Source of the DNA: an uncultured Lachnospiraceae bacterium | GTDB taxonomy: Bacteria; Bacillota; Clostridia; Lachnospirales; Lachnospiraceae | Reading direction: 5' to 3' | Assembly (NCBI GenBank): GCA_910585075.1 | Contig: CAJUED010000009.1 | Span: 1-64,000 of the forward strand | DNA: 64,000 nucleotides | Shown here: one piece after another, positions 16,030-24,643 of the stretch | Layout: each line of letters starts with the position of its first letter | Numbering within the stretch: position 1 is the stretch's first letter | The notes under the pieces: generated by a model | What the model was told of the DNA's origin: nothing | Database searches by the model: none | The model's input: only the letters and a program-made list of their open reading frames with translations | Program-made: the position numbers and the translations under genes

Positions 16030-16077
16030 TGCAAACGATTGCATTATATTTTTTATTCATCAGTGCAATCGTTTGCA
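16030..16077 (+). promoter_or_regulatory. paired LacI-type operators
   Basis: TGCAAACGATTGCA (16030-16043) and TGCAATCGTTTGCA (16064-16077) are exact reverse complements separated by 20 bases. Each has the central CG dyad of LacI/MalR/CcpA-type sites. They sit between the promoter and the LacI gene at 16094 and are its likely autoregulatory operators; a CcpA (cre) role is also possible. Confidence 0.75.
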
Positions 16078-16093
16078 TGAGGAGGAGATTTTC

Positions 16094-17110
16094 ATGGCAA
16101 CTACAATAAAAGATATTGCAAAAAGAGTAGGTGTAAATCCGTCTACCGTATCCAGAGTGATTAATGGAACAGCTACCATATCAGAGGAAACAAAAAAGAA
16201 AATTACAGCGGCGATGAAAGAAATGGACTATCATCCCAACATCCAGGCCAGAAGCCTGGTCAATGGCAATACCTTTACCATAGGACTTGTGATGGATGCA
16301 GGAAATAGCGACGCGTACGCCAATACATTTTTTATAAAATCAGTTACCGCTATTGAAACAGTGACACAGCAGATGGGATATAACCTTTTAATTACCAATT
16401 ATACTGAACGGGAAAGGAGTAATGCTGTTAAGAACCTTGTCTTAGAACACAAGATAGACGGTATCATTTTGCCAGTATCGGGTATCTCGGAAGATTTAGT
16501 CAATCTTCTGACCACCAGCAATTTCCCTTTTGTCATAATGGGAGAACCGGATAAATCTTATACCAAACTAAATTGGGTGGATATGGATAATGCAGAAGGA
16601 GGGCGGCTTGCAGTAAGGCATCTTATGCAATGTGGTTATCAACATCCAATTCTATTTGTGGAAAACAAAGGAACGATCTTTGAGCAAAAAAGAACTCAGG
16701 GATTCATATCAGAACTTCAAAATAACGGATTATCTCCCTCCAGGAGTGACATTATAGAATGCGGCTCAAACGGAGAGGAGATTGCTACCAGAACTAAACA
16801 GCTTTTGAGAAAACACCCGGAGATCGACAGCATCATTTGCGCTAATAATATTGTTGCATATCATGTACTGCAAGGCCTGAAACAAAACAAGGTATCCGTA
16901 CCGGAACAAATCGGTATGATTACTTTCGATAATTACCCCTTGGCCGAATATCTAGATCCACCTCTTACAGCTGTAGATATTGATACATATCTGCTGGGAG
17001 AACGGGCAGCCAGTACATTATTTGATATGATTAAAAATCAAAAAGGAAGGGAGGAAGCAATCTTAATTGGGACTCAAATTATTGCCAGAAAATCAACGGA
17101 AAGGGGGTGA
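16094..17110 (+). CDS. LacI-family regulator of the maltodextrin locus (MalR-like)
   Basis: This repressor has about 338 residues. The N-terminal helix-turn-helix TIKDIAKRVGVNPSTVSRVINGT and hinge YHPNIQARSLVNG are intact, followed by a periplasmic-binding-like effector domain ending LGERAASTLFDMI and IIARKSTERG. The start at 16094 is set by GAGGAGG at 16079-16085. It heads an operon with a GH13 enzyme and a maltose-type importer, so maltodextrin is the likely inducer. The paired operators just upstream imply autoregulation. Confidence 0.9.
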   Translation: MATTIKDIAKRVGVNPSTVSRVINGTATISEETKKKITAAMKEMDYHPNIQARSLVNGNTFTIGLVMDAGNSDAYANTFFIKSVTAIETVTQQMGYNLLITNYTERERSNAVKNLVLEHKIDGIILPVSGISEDLVNLLTTSNFPFVIMGEPDKSYTKLNWVDMDNAEGGRLAVRHLMQCGYQHPILFVENKGTIFEQKRTQGFISELQNNGLSPSRSDIIECGSNGEEIATRTKQLLRKHPEIDSIICANNIVAYHVLQGLKQNKVSVPEQIGMITFDNYPLAEYLDPPLTAVDIDTYLLGERAASTLFDMIKNQKGREEAILIGTQIIARKSTERG

Positions 17111-17116
17111 TAATCT

Positions 17117-18997
17117 GTGAATAAGGAGGCAGTTTTGCATAGGAATACAGAGGATTTTGTTTATCCAACAGCTAGAAATCAGCTGATTTTCAGGATACGA
17201 ACTGCCAAAAAGGAAATTAGGAAATGTAAGATTATTTACTGGAACCGAGATGATGGCATCAAAAAAGAACAGAGCATGGAATGCTATGCCAGAGACGGAC
17301 TATTTGATTATTTCCAGTGCAAAATTACTTTTCCTAAAGTTGCCAGATATCAGAAATATTACTTTCACCTGGAAAGTATTCGTGGAGAAATATGGTATTT
17401 TTCAGCCTACGGAATTGAGCCGAGGCCACCTGCAAGCGGATTTTTTGAATATTTGTATGCAAATGGGAATGATGTGTTCACCATACCTGATTGGGCTAAG
17501 GGTGTTATTTATTATCAGATATTCCCAGAGCGTTTTTTTAACGGAGACTTTAGTAACGATCCTGAAAATCCGGAGGAATGGGGCGCTGCGCCAACAAGAG
17601 AAAACTATATGGGAGGCGATTTGGCAGGAATCATTGAAAAGCTTCCCTACTTGAGGGAATTAGGTGTGGAGTGTATTTATCTGAATCCTGTTTTTGAAGG
17701 AGACTTTAACCACAAGTATGCAACTACAGATTATTTCCATATAGATCCGATGTTTGGAACTAACGAGGAATTTAGGGAACTGGTCAGACAGTGCCATTTA
17801 CAGGATATGCGCATTATATTGGACGGTGTTTTTAACCATACCGGAGTAAATTTCCCTTTCTTTCAGGACATCTTGAAAAATCAGGAGCGATCAAACTATA
17901 AAAACTGGTTTTTAATAGAAAAATTTCCTGTGACTGTCTCAAATGATTCCTATGAATGTGTTGGTGCCTATCCATACATGCCAAAGCTAAATACGGCAAA
18001 TCCGGAAGTCAGGAACTATATTATAGATGTAATGGAATATTGGCTCAGGGAATATCAAATTGATGGGTGGCGACTGGACGTGGCAGACGAGGTGGACAGT
18101 ACTGTTTGGGAAATGGCAAGGCTGTGCCTAAAAGAGAAATATCCTGAATGTATTTTGATTGGGGAGACGTGGGGATATGGAGGCAGACAGCTTAAAGGAA
18201 ACCAGTTGGACAGCGTGATGAATTATATGTTTCGGGATGCGGTTTGGGATTATTTTGGCAGGAGAACAATCTCAACGGATGTTTTTGACAACCGTATTAA
18301 TACCATAATTGCACTATATAAAGAGGAAGTCTGCCAGCTTTTGTATAATCCGTTGGACAGCCATGATACGGAAAGATTTTTGTATATCTGTGGGGGAAAT
18401 AAGCAAATTTTAAAAATGACCGCGGCATTCCAAATGCTGTTTCCGGGCGCACCTGCAATCTATTATGGCGATGAAGTCGGTCTGACAGGCGACAATGACC
18501 CCGATTGCAGGAGATGCATGGTATGGGATGAACAGATGGATCAGGAGCTTGTGAAATGGTATAAGAAACTTATTTTTCTTCGCAAAACACACCGTTGTAT
18601 TCGGGAAGGTGCATATAGAACCATTCTGGCAGATTATAAGGAATCAGTTTTTGCGTTTGTCAGATATTATGAGCAAAAAGGAGGTTCTGAATATATATAT
18701 GCATTGTTCAATAACAGTTCTGAACAAAGAAGTATTTTTTGTCCATTGCTGGAGAGTGGAGAATATACGGACTTGTTATCAGGAAGTAAAGAACTGTACC
18801 TTACACAGCCTTTGGACGGGCTATTCTACAATCAGGACATAACAGTTTACAAGGCAGTGATTTCCGTTGAAATACAGCCCTATGCTGTTAAAGTCATAAA
18901 GAAAAAGGAGGATCTTAAGAATGAAGAAAGACAAAAAAGTACTGGCGATCTTACTCACAGCTGCAACTTGCTTGGCGGCTTTGGCAGGATGTGGTAA
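17117..18997 (+). CDS. GH13 neopullulanase / cyclomaltodextrinase
   Basis: This 626-residue intracellular amylase-family enzyme has no signal peptide. An N-terminal CBM34-like domain (about 1-120) is followed by a (beta/alpha)8 barrel. Catalytic residues are Asp321 (GWRLDVADEV), Glu350 (LIGETWG) and Asp417 (LDSHDTERF); the spacings 29 and 67 equal those of neopullulanase. The MPKLN signature (fifth conserved region) marks the neopullulanase/cyclomaltodextrinase subgroup. It hydrolyses imported maltodextrins. It starts at GTG 17117, 6 bases after the LacI stop, with AAAGGGGG upstream. The C-terminus overruns the next gene by 77 bases, and the last about 25 residues look like non-homologous read-through. 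Confidence 0.92.
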   Translation: MNKEAVLHRNTEDFVYPTARNQLIFRIRTAKKEIRKCKIIYWNRDDGIKKEQSMECYARDGLFDYFQCKITFPKVARYQKYYFHLESIRGEIWYFSAYGIEPRPPASGFFEYLYANGNDVFTIPDWAKGVIYYQIFPERFFNGDFSNDPENPEEWGAAPTRENYMGGDLAGIIEKLPYLRELGVECIYLNPVFEGDFNHKYATTDYFHIDPMFGTNEEFRELVRQCHLQDMRIILDGVFNHTGVNFPFFQDILKNQERSNYKNWFLIEKFPVTVSNDSYECVGAYPYMPKLNTANPEVRNYIIDVMEYWLREYQIDGWRLDVADEVDSTVWEMARLCLKEKYPECILIGETWGYGGRQLKGNQLDSVMNYMFRDAVWDYFGRRTISTDVFDNRINTIIALYKEEVCQLLYNPLDSHDTERFLYICGGNKQILKMTAAFQMLFPGAPAIYYGDEVGLTGDNDPDCRRCMVWDEQMDQELVKWYKKLIFLRKTHRCIREGAYRTILADYKESVFAFVRYYEQKGGSEYIYALFNNSSEQRSIFCPLLESGEYTDLLSGSKELYLTQPLDGLFYNQDITVYKAVISVEIQPYAVKVIKKKEDLKNEERQKSTGDLTHSCNLLGGFGRMW

Positions 18998-20285
18998 TTC
19001 GGCGCCAGTACAAACGGAAAACGACTCTAAAAGTCAGGGAACATCTAATACTGAAAATATAGCACAGGAAACAGCAGGTACGGAAACATCTGCTCAGGAA
19101 TTGGATAATACCAATGGAGAAGATGTGACAATTAACTTCTGGCATCACTATAGTGCACAATCTGCTGAAAATGACACGTTGATGAATGTGCTGATACCTA
19201 AATTTGAAGAAGAAAATCCTGGCATTAAAGTAAACGCAGTATCCCATGAATGGGGTGACCTGCATGAAAAAATATTGATTAGTGCACAATCTGACACCCT
19301 CCCCGATGTAGGTCGCTTAGACAGTGCATGGATTCCTGAATTTGAAAAAATGGGCATTCTGGTTGCACTTGATGAGGAAATGTCCGATTATAATGATGTT
19401 TCTGCCGGGTTGCTTGACAGTGCTATGAGTACGGCAAGTGTAGGCGGACATTCCTATGGTCTTGCGCTGAATACTAATTCCAAAATTTTGTTCTACAATG
19501 TACAAGGACTTGCAGATGTCGGGATTAATGCCCCGAAGACCATGGATGAATTTGTAACAGCTGTTAAAGCATTGGCAGGTACTAATGAAAATGGCCAACA
19601 GGTGTGGGGCTATAACGAACCGGCGCTGGCTGGCTGGAATTTATGCCCGTTTATCTGGAGCATGGGCGGTGCTATCACTAATGACGAGGAAACAAAAGCA
19701 TCCGGCTATATCAACAGCCCTGAAACCATTGAAGCAATTCAGATACTTGCGGACCTCTATTCTGAAGGAGCTATTACCGGATGGAACAGTGGTGATATTC
19801 CCATGACAGATGGATTTGGTACCGGCAGATACATGATGCTGCTGGAAGGGCCGTGGAAAATTGCTGAAATGGAAGGTGCATATCCGGACTTCGAGTATGC
19901 TACCACTGAAATTCCGGCAGGAAAAGGCGGATCCATATCTGTTCTTGGCGGTGAAGACATCTCTATGTTTAACAGTGCGAATAAAGATGCCGCATGGAAA
20001 TTTATAAAATTTATGACAGAACCCTTTGCACAAGAGGAAATGGCAAAATGCGGTCAGATTCCGGTAAACAAAGAGGCACTGGAAAGTGACACCGCTAAAG
20101 AAGCAGATTTCGCCCCATTCATCGATGCAATTGCAACTGCTAAGTCACGCCCTACTGTTGCATGCTGGTCAGAAATGGACAGTGAGCTTTCCGTTGCCGT
20201 AACAGCAGTTATGAATGGAGAAAAAACTGCGAAGGAGGCAATGGATGAACTGGCAGTAACATTCGATGAGATGTTAGCCCAATAA
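18921..20285 (+). CDS. maltodextrin-type ABC binding lipoprotein (family 1)
   Basis: This 454-residue MalE-class lipoprotein has signal peptide KKDKKVLAILLTAATCLAAL with lipobox LAGC. A polar linker runs to about residue 65, then the SBP_bac_1 fold starts VTINFWHHYSAQS and includes FEEENPGIKVNAVS and DTLPDVGRLDSAW. AAGGAGG lies 9 bases upstream, inside the overlapping GH13 gene. Together with two permeases downstream it forms an importer with no ATPase gene; a shared MsmX-type ATPase elsewhere is expected. Confidence 0.9.
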   Translation: MKKDKKVLAILLTAATCLAALAGCGNSAPVQTENDSKSQGTSNTENIAQETAGTETSAQELDNTNGEDVTINFWHHYSAQSAENDTLMNVLIPKFEEENPGIKVNAVSHEWGDLHEKILISAQSDTLPDVGRLDSAWIPEFEKMGILVALDEEMSDYNDVSAGLLDSAMSTASVGGHSYGLALNTNSKILFYNVQGLADVGINAPKTMDEFVTAVKALAGTNENGQQVWGYNEPALAGWNLCPFIWSMGGAITNDEETKASGYINSPETIEAIQILADLYSEGAITGWNSGDIPMTDGFGTGRYMMLLEGPWKIAEMEGAYPDFEYATTEIPAGKGGSISVLGGEDISMFNSANKDAAWKFIKFMTEPFAQEEMAKCGQIPVNKEALESDTAKEADFAPFIDAIATAKSRPTVACWSEMDSELSVAVTAVMNGEKTAKEAMDELAVTFDEMLAQ

Positions 20286-20324
20286 ATATACAACAATTAT
20301 ATAAGACGCATGTTTAAAAGTCAA

Positions 20325-20399
20325 ATGGGGCTGATGCATAAAATCGGATATTGTATTTATCAATATTATCCGGTTATTTATAAAAAACGCCAGCCCCAT
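20325..20399 (+). other. long hairpin between binding protein and permease genes
   Basis: ATGGGGCTG (20325-20333) pairs perfectly with CAGCCCCAT (20391-20399). The enclosed segment can also fold (CGGATATTG near 20345 with CAATATTATCCG). There is no T-tract. It may protect the binding-protein message and reduce permease expression, as intercistronic hairpins do in other maltose-type operons. Confidence 0.6.
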
Positions 20400-20414
20400 A
20401 GAGAAAGGATATTT

Positions 20415-21293
20415 ATGCAAACCTCTAAAAAAGGGAAATTTCAAATAGGATTGCTGCTTTTGCCAGGTCTGTTGATTTTTGGTATTTTTACTGTATATCC
20501 TATTATCAAACTTTTTTTAATGAGTTTTTTCGAATGGGATTTTGGTAATATTGCTGATCAGAAATTTATTGGGCTTAAAAACTATAGGAATGTATTAAGC
20601 GACAGATATTTCCGGATCGCATTTACTAATACAATTATTTATACTTTTGTGACTGTTCCGGGACAAATGATATTTGGATTCCTGACAGCTTTTTTAATCA
20701 ATCAGATTACTCGTTTTAAGGTGGGTTATCGAGTACTATATTATCTGCCGGTTATAACATCATGGGTGATTGCTTCTCTGGTTTTTAAGTATGTTTTCAA
20801 TACGGAAGGCCTGCTTAACTATTTTTTAGTTCATATACTTCATGTCACTTCACAAAATATCCGCTGGCTTGATACCAGATGGAGCGGACTATGGATTGCT
20901 ATGTTCCTTGGCATTTGGAAGGGGATTGGTTGGAATATGGTTGTTTTTCTCGCGGCCCTACAGACAGTACCTGCAGATTTATATGAGGCAGCCGCTATTG
21001 ATGGGGCAAATGCATTTAAGAAGCTTTTCAATGTCACACTTCCCTGTATTAAAGGAACGATTTTGTTTGCCCTTGTAATGCTGACAATTGGAGGATTTAA
21101 TGTATTTACTTCTGTGAAAATGATAACCGGCGGAGAACCAGGACACCAGACAGATGTGGTTCTTACATGGATGTATCACAAGGCATTCAGTACCGGAGCT
21201 TTTGGCTATTCGGCTGCGCTATCATTTATTATTACTGTAGTACTGGCAATTATGGCAATCATTCAGTTTCGGATGATGCAGCAAAAAGATTAA
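20415..21293 (+). CDS. maltodextrin ABC permease, MalF/MsmF-like
   Basis: This is an integral membrane protein of about 292 residues with six predicted helices. The EAA loop YEAAAIDGANAFKKLFNVTLP contacts the ATPase. The start MQTSKKGK at 20415 is chosen for GAAAGGA 6-12 bases upstream; the longer reading from 20310 would translate the hairpin. It pairs with the next permease. Confidence 0.9.
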   Translation: MQTSKKGKFQIGLLLLPGLLIFGIFTVYPIIKLFLMSFFEWDFGNIADQKFIGLKNYRNVLSDRYFRIAFTNTIIYTFVTVPGQMIFGFLTAFLINQITRFKVGYRVLYYLPVITSWVIASLVFKYVFNTEGLLNYFLVHILHVTSQNIRWLDTRWSGLWIAMFLGIWKGIGWNMVVFLAALQTVPADLYEAAAIDGANAFKKLFNVTLPCIKGTILFALVMLTIGGFNVFTSVKMITGGEPGHQTDVVLTWMYHKAFSTGAFGYSAALSFIITVVLAIMAIIQFRMMQQKD

Positions 21294-21307
21294 AAGGGGA
21301 AATGACT

Positions 21308-22147
21308 ATGAAAAAGAAAACATTGATCCAGATTATGCTCCATCTTTTCCTGATTTTCTCATTAGTGATTGTAGTGTTGCCAATGGTCTATATGGTAAGT
21401 ACGTCCCTAAAGCCTAATGGGGCATTATATGAATATCCTCCCAGATTTCTTCCGGGTCTTGAAGAAATTACCATAGAAAATTATCTCTATATTCTTGGAC
21501 AGGGGAAATTCTATATTAATTTTTTAAACAGTCTTATGGTAGCTGGCTGCGCCGTTTTACTTGCCGCGCTGATTTCTTCAGCATTGGGATATGTGATTGC
21601 CCGTTTTGCATTTCCGGGAAGAAATTTTTTGTTTTCCTTCATTGTGCTGACGATGATTATACCAGGGCTTACCCTGATTATCCCTCAGTACCAGTTAGCG
21701 GTAAAGTTAAAAACTATAAATTCATTGACAGGGCTGATACCTTTTTACACAGCATGGACGATTCCGTATTCTACATTTATGATTAAAGGTTTTGTTGAAA
21801 ATATTCCAAAGGAATTGGACGAAGCAACCTATATGGATGGCGGAGGCGTCCTTACGGTATTTGGGAGAATCATTATTCCATTGGCTAAACCGGGGATTGC
21901 CTCCGTATCCATATTTAATTTCCTTACTGCATGGGAAGAATTTCCATGGGCAAATACAGTTATCAATGATAACCTGAAACGGACTATTCCCATAGCAATA
22001 TCCGGTTTTTTCGGGCAACATCAATTTACGCAATGGGGATATGTTTTTGCATTGTCAGTTTTTAGTTTGGTTCCTATATTGATGGTATTTATTTTTTGCC
22101 AGAAGTTTTTTGTGGCGGGATTGACAAGTGGAGGTGTAAAAGGATAA
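21308..22147 (+). CDS. maltodextrin ABC permease, MalG/MsmG-like
   Basis: This second permease has about 279 residues and six helices, with EAA loop DEATYMDGGGVLTVFGRIIIPLAKPG and the typical C-terminal VAGLTSGGVKG. ATG at 21308 is favoured over 21302 by spacing to AAAGGGG. It lies 14 bases after the first permease and ends the locus, followed by a bidirectional terminator. Confidence 0.9.
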   Translation: MKKKTLIQIMLHLFLIFSLVIVVLPMVYMVSTSLKPNGALYEYPPRFLPGLEEITIENYLYILGQGKFYINFLNSLMVAGCAVLLAALISSALGYVIARFAFPGRNFLFSFIVLTMIIPGLTLIIPQYQLAVKLKTINSLTGLIPFYTAWTIPYSTFMIKGFVENIPKELDEATYMDGGGVLTVFGRIIIPLAKPGIASVSIFNFLTAWEEFPWANTVINDNLKRTIPIAISGFFGQHQFTQWGYVFALSVFSLVPILMVFIFCQKFFVAGLTSGGVKG

Positions 22148-22186
22148 ATAATCGTTTTTAAAGGCTAAAATTTGATTTTATTTATC

Positions 22187-22211
22187 AGCCTCCGGTATAA
22201 AGCCGGAGGCT
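22187..22211. terminator. bidirectional terminator
   Basis: AGCCTCCGG (22187-22195) pairs with CCGGAGGCT (22203-22211) around a 7-base loop, with T/A tracts on both sides. It serves the converging maltodextrin operon and the Nif3-like gene. Confidence 0.85.
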
Positions 22212-22223
22212 TTCAGTTGTGTA

Positions 22224-23045
22224 TTACAGATAGCTGAAGGGCTCCTTAGCGTCAATAAAGCTGACAGGGAAATCCGTAAATCTCTCCTGTAACCATTTTT
22301 CCATATACTTCATACCGAATTCCTCGCTTCTCTCATGGCCCAATGTGAGCATCCCCCTGTTAAAGCCCATCTGATAAGCGTCGTTTAAATAAGCACAGAT
22401 GGTCCATTCGGTGATGTCCCCCACCACCATCAAATCCAGGCGATCCCGCTCCATCACTTCCATGGGCATCACCTCAACCCCAAGGCCAAGGCTTCCGCCG
22501 CCCACCAAAATACCGACTCTCTGAACCTCCATATCCGGGGAACCGATAATCTGAATGGTGTCCATGTGGAAGATTTTTTTAAATTCTTCGGCAAGGGCGC
22601 GGAGTGTGGTTTTAGGAATCTCATAAATCCATGGCTGGGGTTCATCCTTTTGCAGATATTCCCGCCAACCCAGTTCTTCGATAAGGCCTTCATAAATATA
22701 ATCGGTCTCAGAGCCCATGTGCATATGGTCGTGAAGGCGCCAGATGGTTATGCCGTTGTCCTCAAGATATTTTTTCTTGGCAAGGTAGATGGTATCATTT
22801 TCGCACCAGTCCGTCTTGTCCATTCCGTTAAACCATGTGGGCTCGTGGGTGATAATAAAGTTCTTCCCCTGCTTTACGGCCTCCTTGATCACGTCAAAGG
22901 TAGCCATAAAAGTGGTCGCCACTCCGGTGACTTCCATATCGGGGCTTCCGATTGAAATAATGTCGCAGGTGGGGCTGACCTTAGGGCCGCCGCACATATC
23001 GAGAAGAATTTTGTCAATTACCTGTTGTACTGTCCATTTTTTCAT
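22224..23045 (-). CDS. Nif3-like dinuclear metal centre protein
   Basis: This 273-residue NIF3/YqfO-type protein shows metal-ligand motifs FIITHEPTWFNG near residue 65, RLHDHMHMG near 105, and a C-terminal TLGHERSEEFGMKYM, matching the His/Glu ligands of the family. There are changes from the standard Nif3 (THEPT rather than HHPL), so it may be a divergent subgroup. Function is unknown; members are hexameric with two metals. GAAAGGAAG precedes the start. The upstream gap holds a 17-bp palindrome (GAAAAGAA-G-TTCTTTTC, 23108-23124) of unknown role. Confidence 0.8.
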   Translation of the reverse strand: MKKWTVQQVIDKILLDMCGGPKVSPTCDIISIGSPDMEVTGVATTFMATFDVIKEAVKQGKNFIITHEPTWFNGMDKTDWCENDTIYLAKKKYLEDNGITIWRLHDHMHMGSETDYIYEGLIEELGWREYLQKDEPQPWIYEIPKTTLRALAEEFKKIFHMDTIQIIGSPDMEVQRVGILVGGGSLGLGVEVMPMEVMERDRLDLMVVGDITEWTICAYLNDAYQMGFNRGMLTLGHERSEEFGMKYMEKWLQERFTDFPVSFIDAKEPFSYL

Positions 23046-23358
23046 GAATGTTCTTCCTTTCTATCCTAAATATTCAAAAATTTATTGTCTGAATACCATT
23101 GTAGCATGAAAAGAAGTTCTTTTCTCCAAATTTAAAGTAATTTTTTATGTGCTCTGCGCCTTTGTGTCAGAAGCTTTATCCTTTTGTGAAACGGAACCTG
23201 CAACAATTTGTGATGGATTTTACCTGAAAATATGATTTCCGCAGATAACGGATGGGGGATGTATTTGGAGCGGCAGGGCATTATGCACATTTAATGGATG
23301 CCTGAAAGTCCGTAGTACAGGAAAACAGACTAAAATATTCGGACAAGGGAAAAAGTGA

Positions 23359-23387
23359 TTGTAAACGGGAATGGAGTAATGTATAAT
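23359..23387 (+). promoter_or_regulatory. promoter of the diguanylate cyclase gene
   Basis: TTGTAA (23359-23364) and TATAAT (23382-23387) are spaced by 17 bases. The remaining gap between the Nif3-like gene and this promoter (23046-23358) contains no other recognisable feature. Confidence 0.65.
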
Positions 23388-23493
23388 CTTGAACAAAGTT
23401 GTGCGGTCGTGAAACAGGTAGTCTGACTGTAGGTAAAGAAGCGACGATAAAGAGACTGGTAAGAAAAAGCGTGAAAGGTATATGGAGGAAAGC

Positions 23494-24411
23494 ATGGAGA
23501 AAATATTGATTGTTGATGACAGTTCCCTGCAGGCGGCTCATTTAAAAGACATTCTGAAGGATGAGTATGACATTACGATTGCACAGACGCCGGAGGAGGG
23601 CCTGTATCAGGCAAGCACAGGCGCCTATTCCCTGATTTTACTGGACGTAGTTATGCCGGGGATGGATGGGTTTACTCTGCTGAAAAAGCTGCAGGAGGAA
23701 GTAATTACCCAAAATGTCCCGGTTATTTTGATTACCAGCCTTTCCGATGTGGAAAGCGAGCAGAAGGGACTGATATTAGGTGCGGTTGATTATATTGTCA
23801 AGCCCTTTCACCATTTGATTGTCAAGGCGAGAGTCAACACACATATCAAGTTATATAATTATCGGAAACAAATCGAGTACCAGTCCAAAACGGACCAATT
23901 AACCGGCGTGGCCAACAGAAGACAGCATGATTTGTGCAGCGCCGCAAGGTGGAAAGAGGCTACCCGGCTGCAGGTTCCCTTTTCTGTCTGTATGTTTGAT
24001 ATCGATCGTTTTAAGCTGTATAACGATACTTTCGGACATCCGGCAGGGGATAAGACTATCACTGCCGTTGCCCGGGAAATTTCTTCTCATTTCAAGCGCA
24101 GCACGGATTTTTTTGCCCGTTATGGGGGAGAGGAATTTGTGGCGTTTATGATGGGGGATGATTCGGCTAAGGCATTCGAACATCTGAAAAAAATACGGCA
24201 GGCGGTAGAAGACCTTCATATTCCGCATAATTCTTCGGTGGCGGAATGGGTTACGGTCAGTATTGGTGGCGTTACCATAGTCCCCAAGGAAGAAAGCTCC
24301 TATGAGTTTTACCTGAAAATCGCAGACGCAATGCTGTATGACGCCAAAAAATTCGGGAGAAACAGAGTGGTGTGGGCGGATGAAAATATAAAGCAGATGC
24401 GGGAAAAGTAG
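23494..24411 (+). CDS. response regulator with GGDEF output (diguanylate cyclase)
   Basis: This protein of about 305 residues makes cyclic di-GMP. A receiver domain (about 1-120) has IVDDSSLQ, phosphoacceptor Asp in LILLDVVMPGMDGF and YIVKPFH. The GGDEF domain (about 145-300) has FDIDRFKLYNDTFGHPAGD and active site ARYGGEEF. RSTD five residues before GGEEF is an RxxD inhibitory site, so feedback inhibition is expected. The start is MEKILIV (GGAGG 5 bases upstream) or four codons earlier. No kinase is adjacent. Confidence 0.92.
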   Translation: MEKILIVDDSSLQAAHLKDILKDEYDITIAQTPEEGLYQASTGAYSLILLDVVMPGMDGFTLLKKLQEEVITQNVPVILITSLSDVESEQKGLILGAVDYIVKPFHHLIVKARVNTHIKLYNYRKQIEYQSKTDQLTGVANRRQHDLCSAARWKEATRLQVPFSVCMFDIDRFKLYNDTFGHPAGDKTITAVAREISSHFKRSTDFFARYGGEEFVAFMMGDDSAKAFEHLKKIRQAVEDLHIPHNSSVAEWVTVSIGGVTIVPKEESSYEFYLKIADAMLYDAKKFGRNRVVWADENIKQMREK

Positions 24412-24442
24412 CATTTTCCTGAAAAATACGGAGCAGGAACAC

Positions 24443-24477
24443 ATCAAACGCTGTCACATTTTACATAGCGTCTTATT
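24443..24477 (-). repeat. dispersed AAGCGTG repeat, minus orientation
   Basis: ATCAAACGCTGTCACATTTT ... CGTCTTATT matches the reverse complement of the 53208-53244 copy. A second diverged copy in plus orientation lies at 24520-24556 (AACAAGTTGACTC, then AAAGTGTGGCAGCATTTGAT). Both sit after the diguanylate cyclase gene. Confidence 0.6.
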
Positions 24478-24570
24478 AGATGGAGAAAGAGGATTGCGGA
24501 TAAGCAGTCCTTTTTTTATCAACAAGTTGACTCACAAAGTGTGGCAGCATTTGATATATTTTAAGCTGTG

Positions 24571-24584
24571 GTGACATATGTCAC
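24571..24584. promoter_or_regulatory. 14-bp palindrome before the MATE gene
   Basis: GTGACATATGTCAC is a perfect dyad about 60 bases upstream of the MATE start. A possible -10 box TAAAAT lies at 24607-24612, so the palindrome would overlap the -35 position. It could be an operator for an unlinked repressor. Confidence 0.45.
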
Positions 24585-24643
24585 TACAAATTTCCGGTTT
24601 CTCTGCTAAAATATTCATATTACTAAAATAATGGAGGATGACT

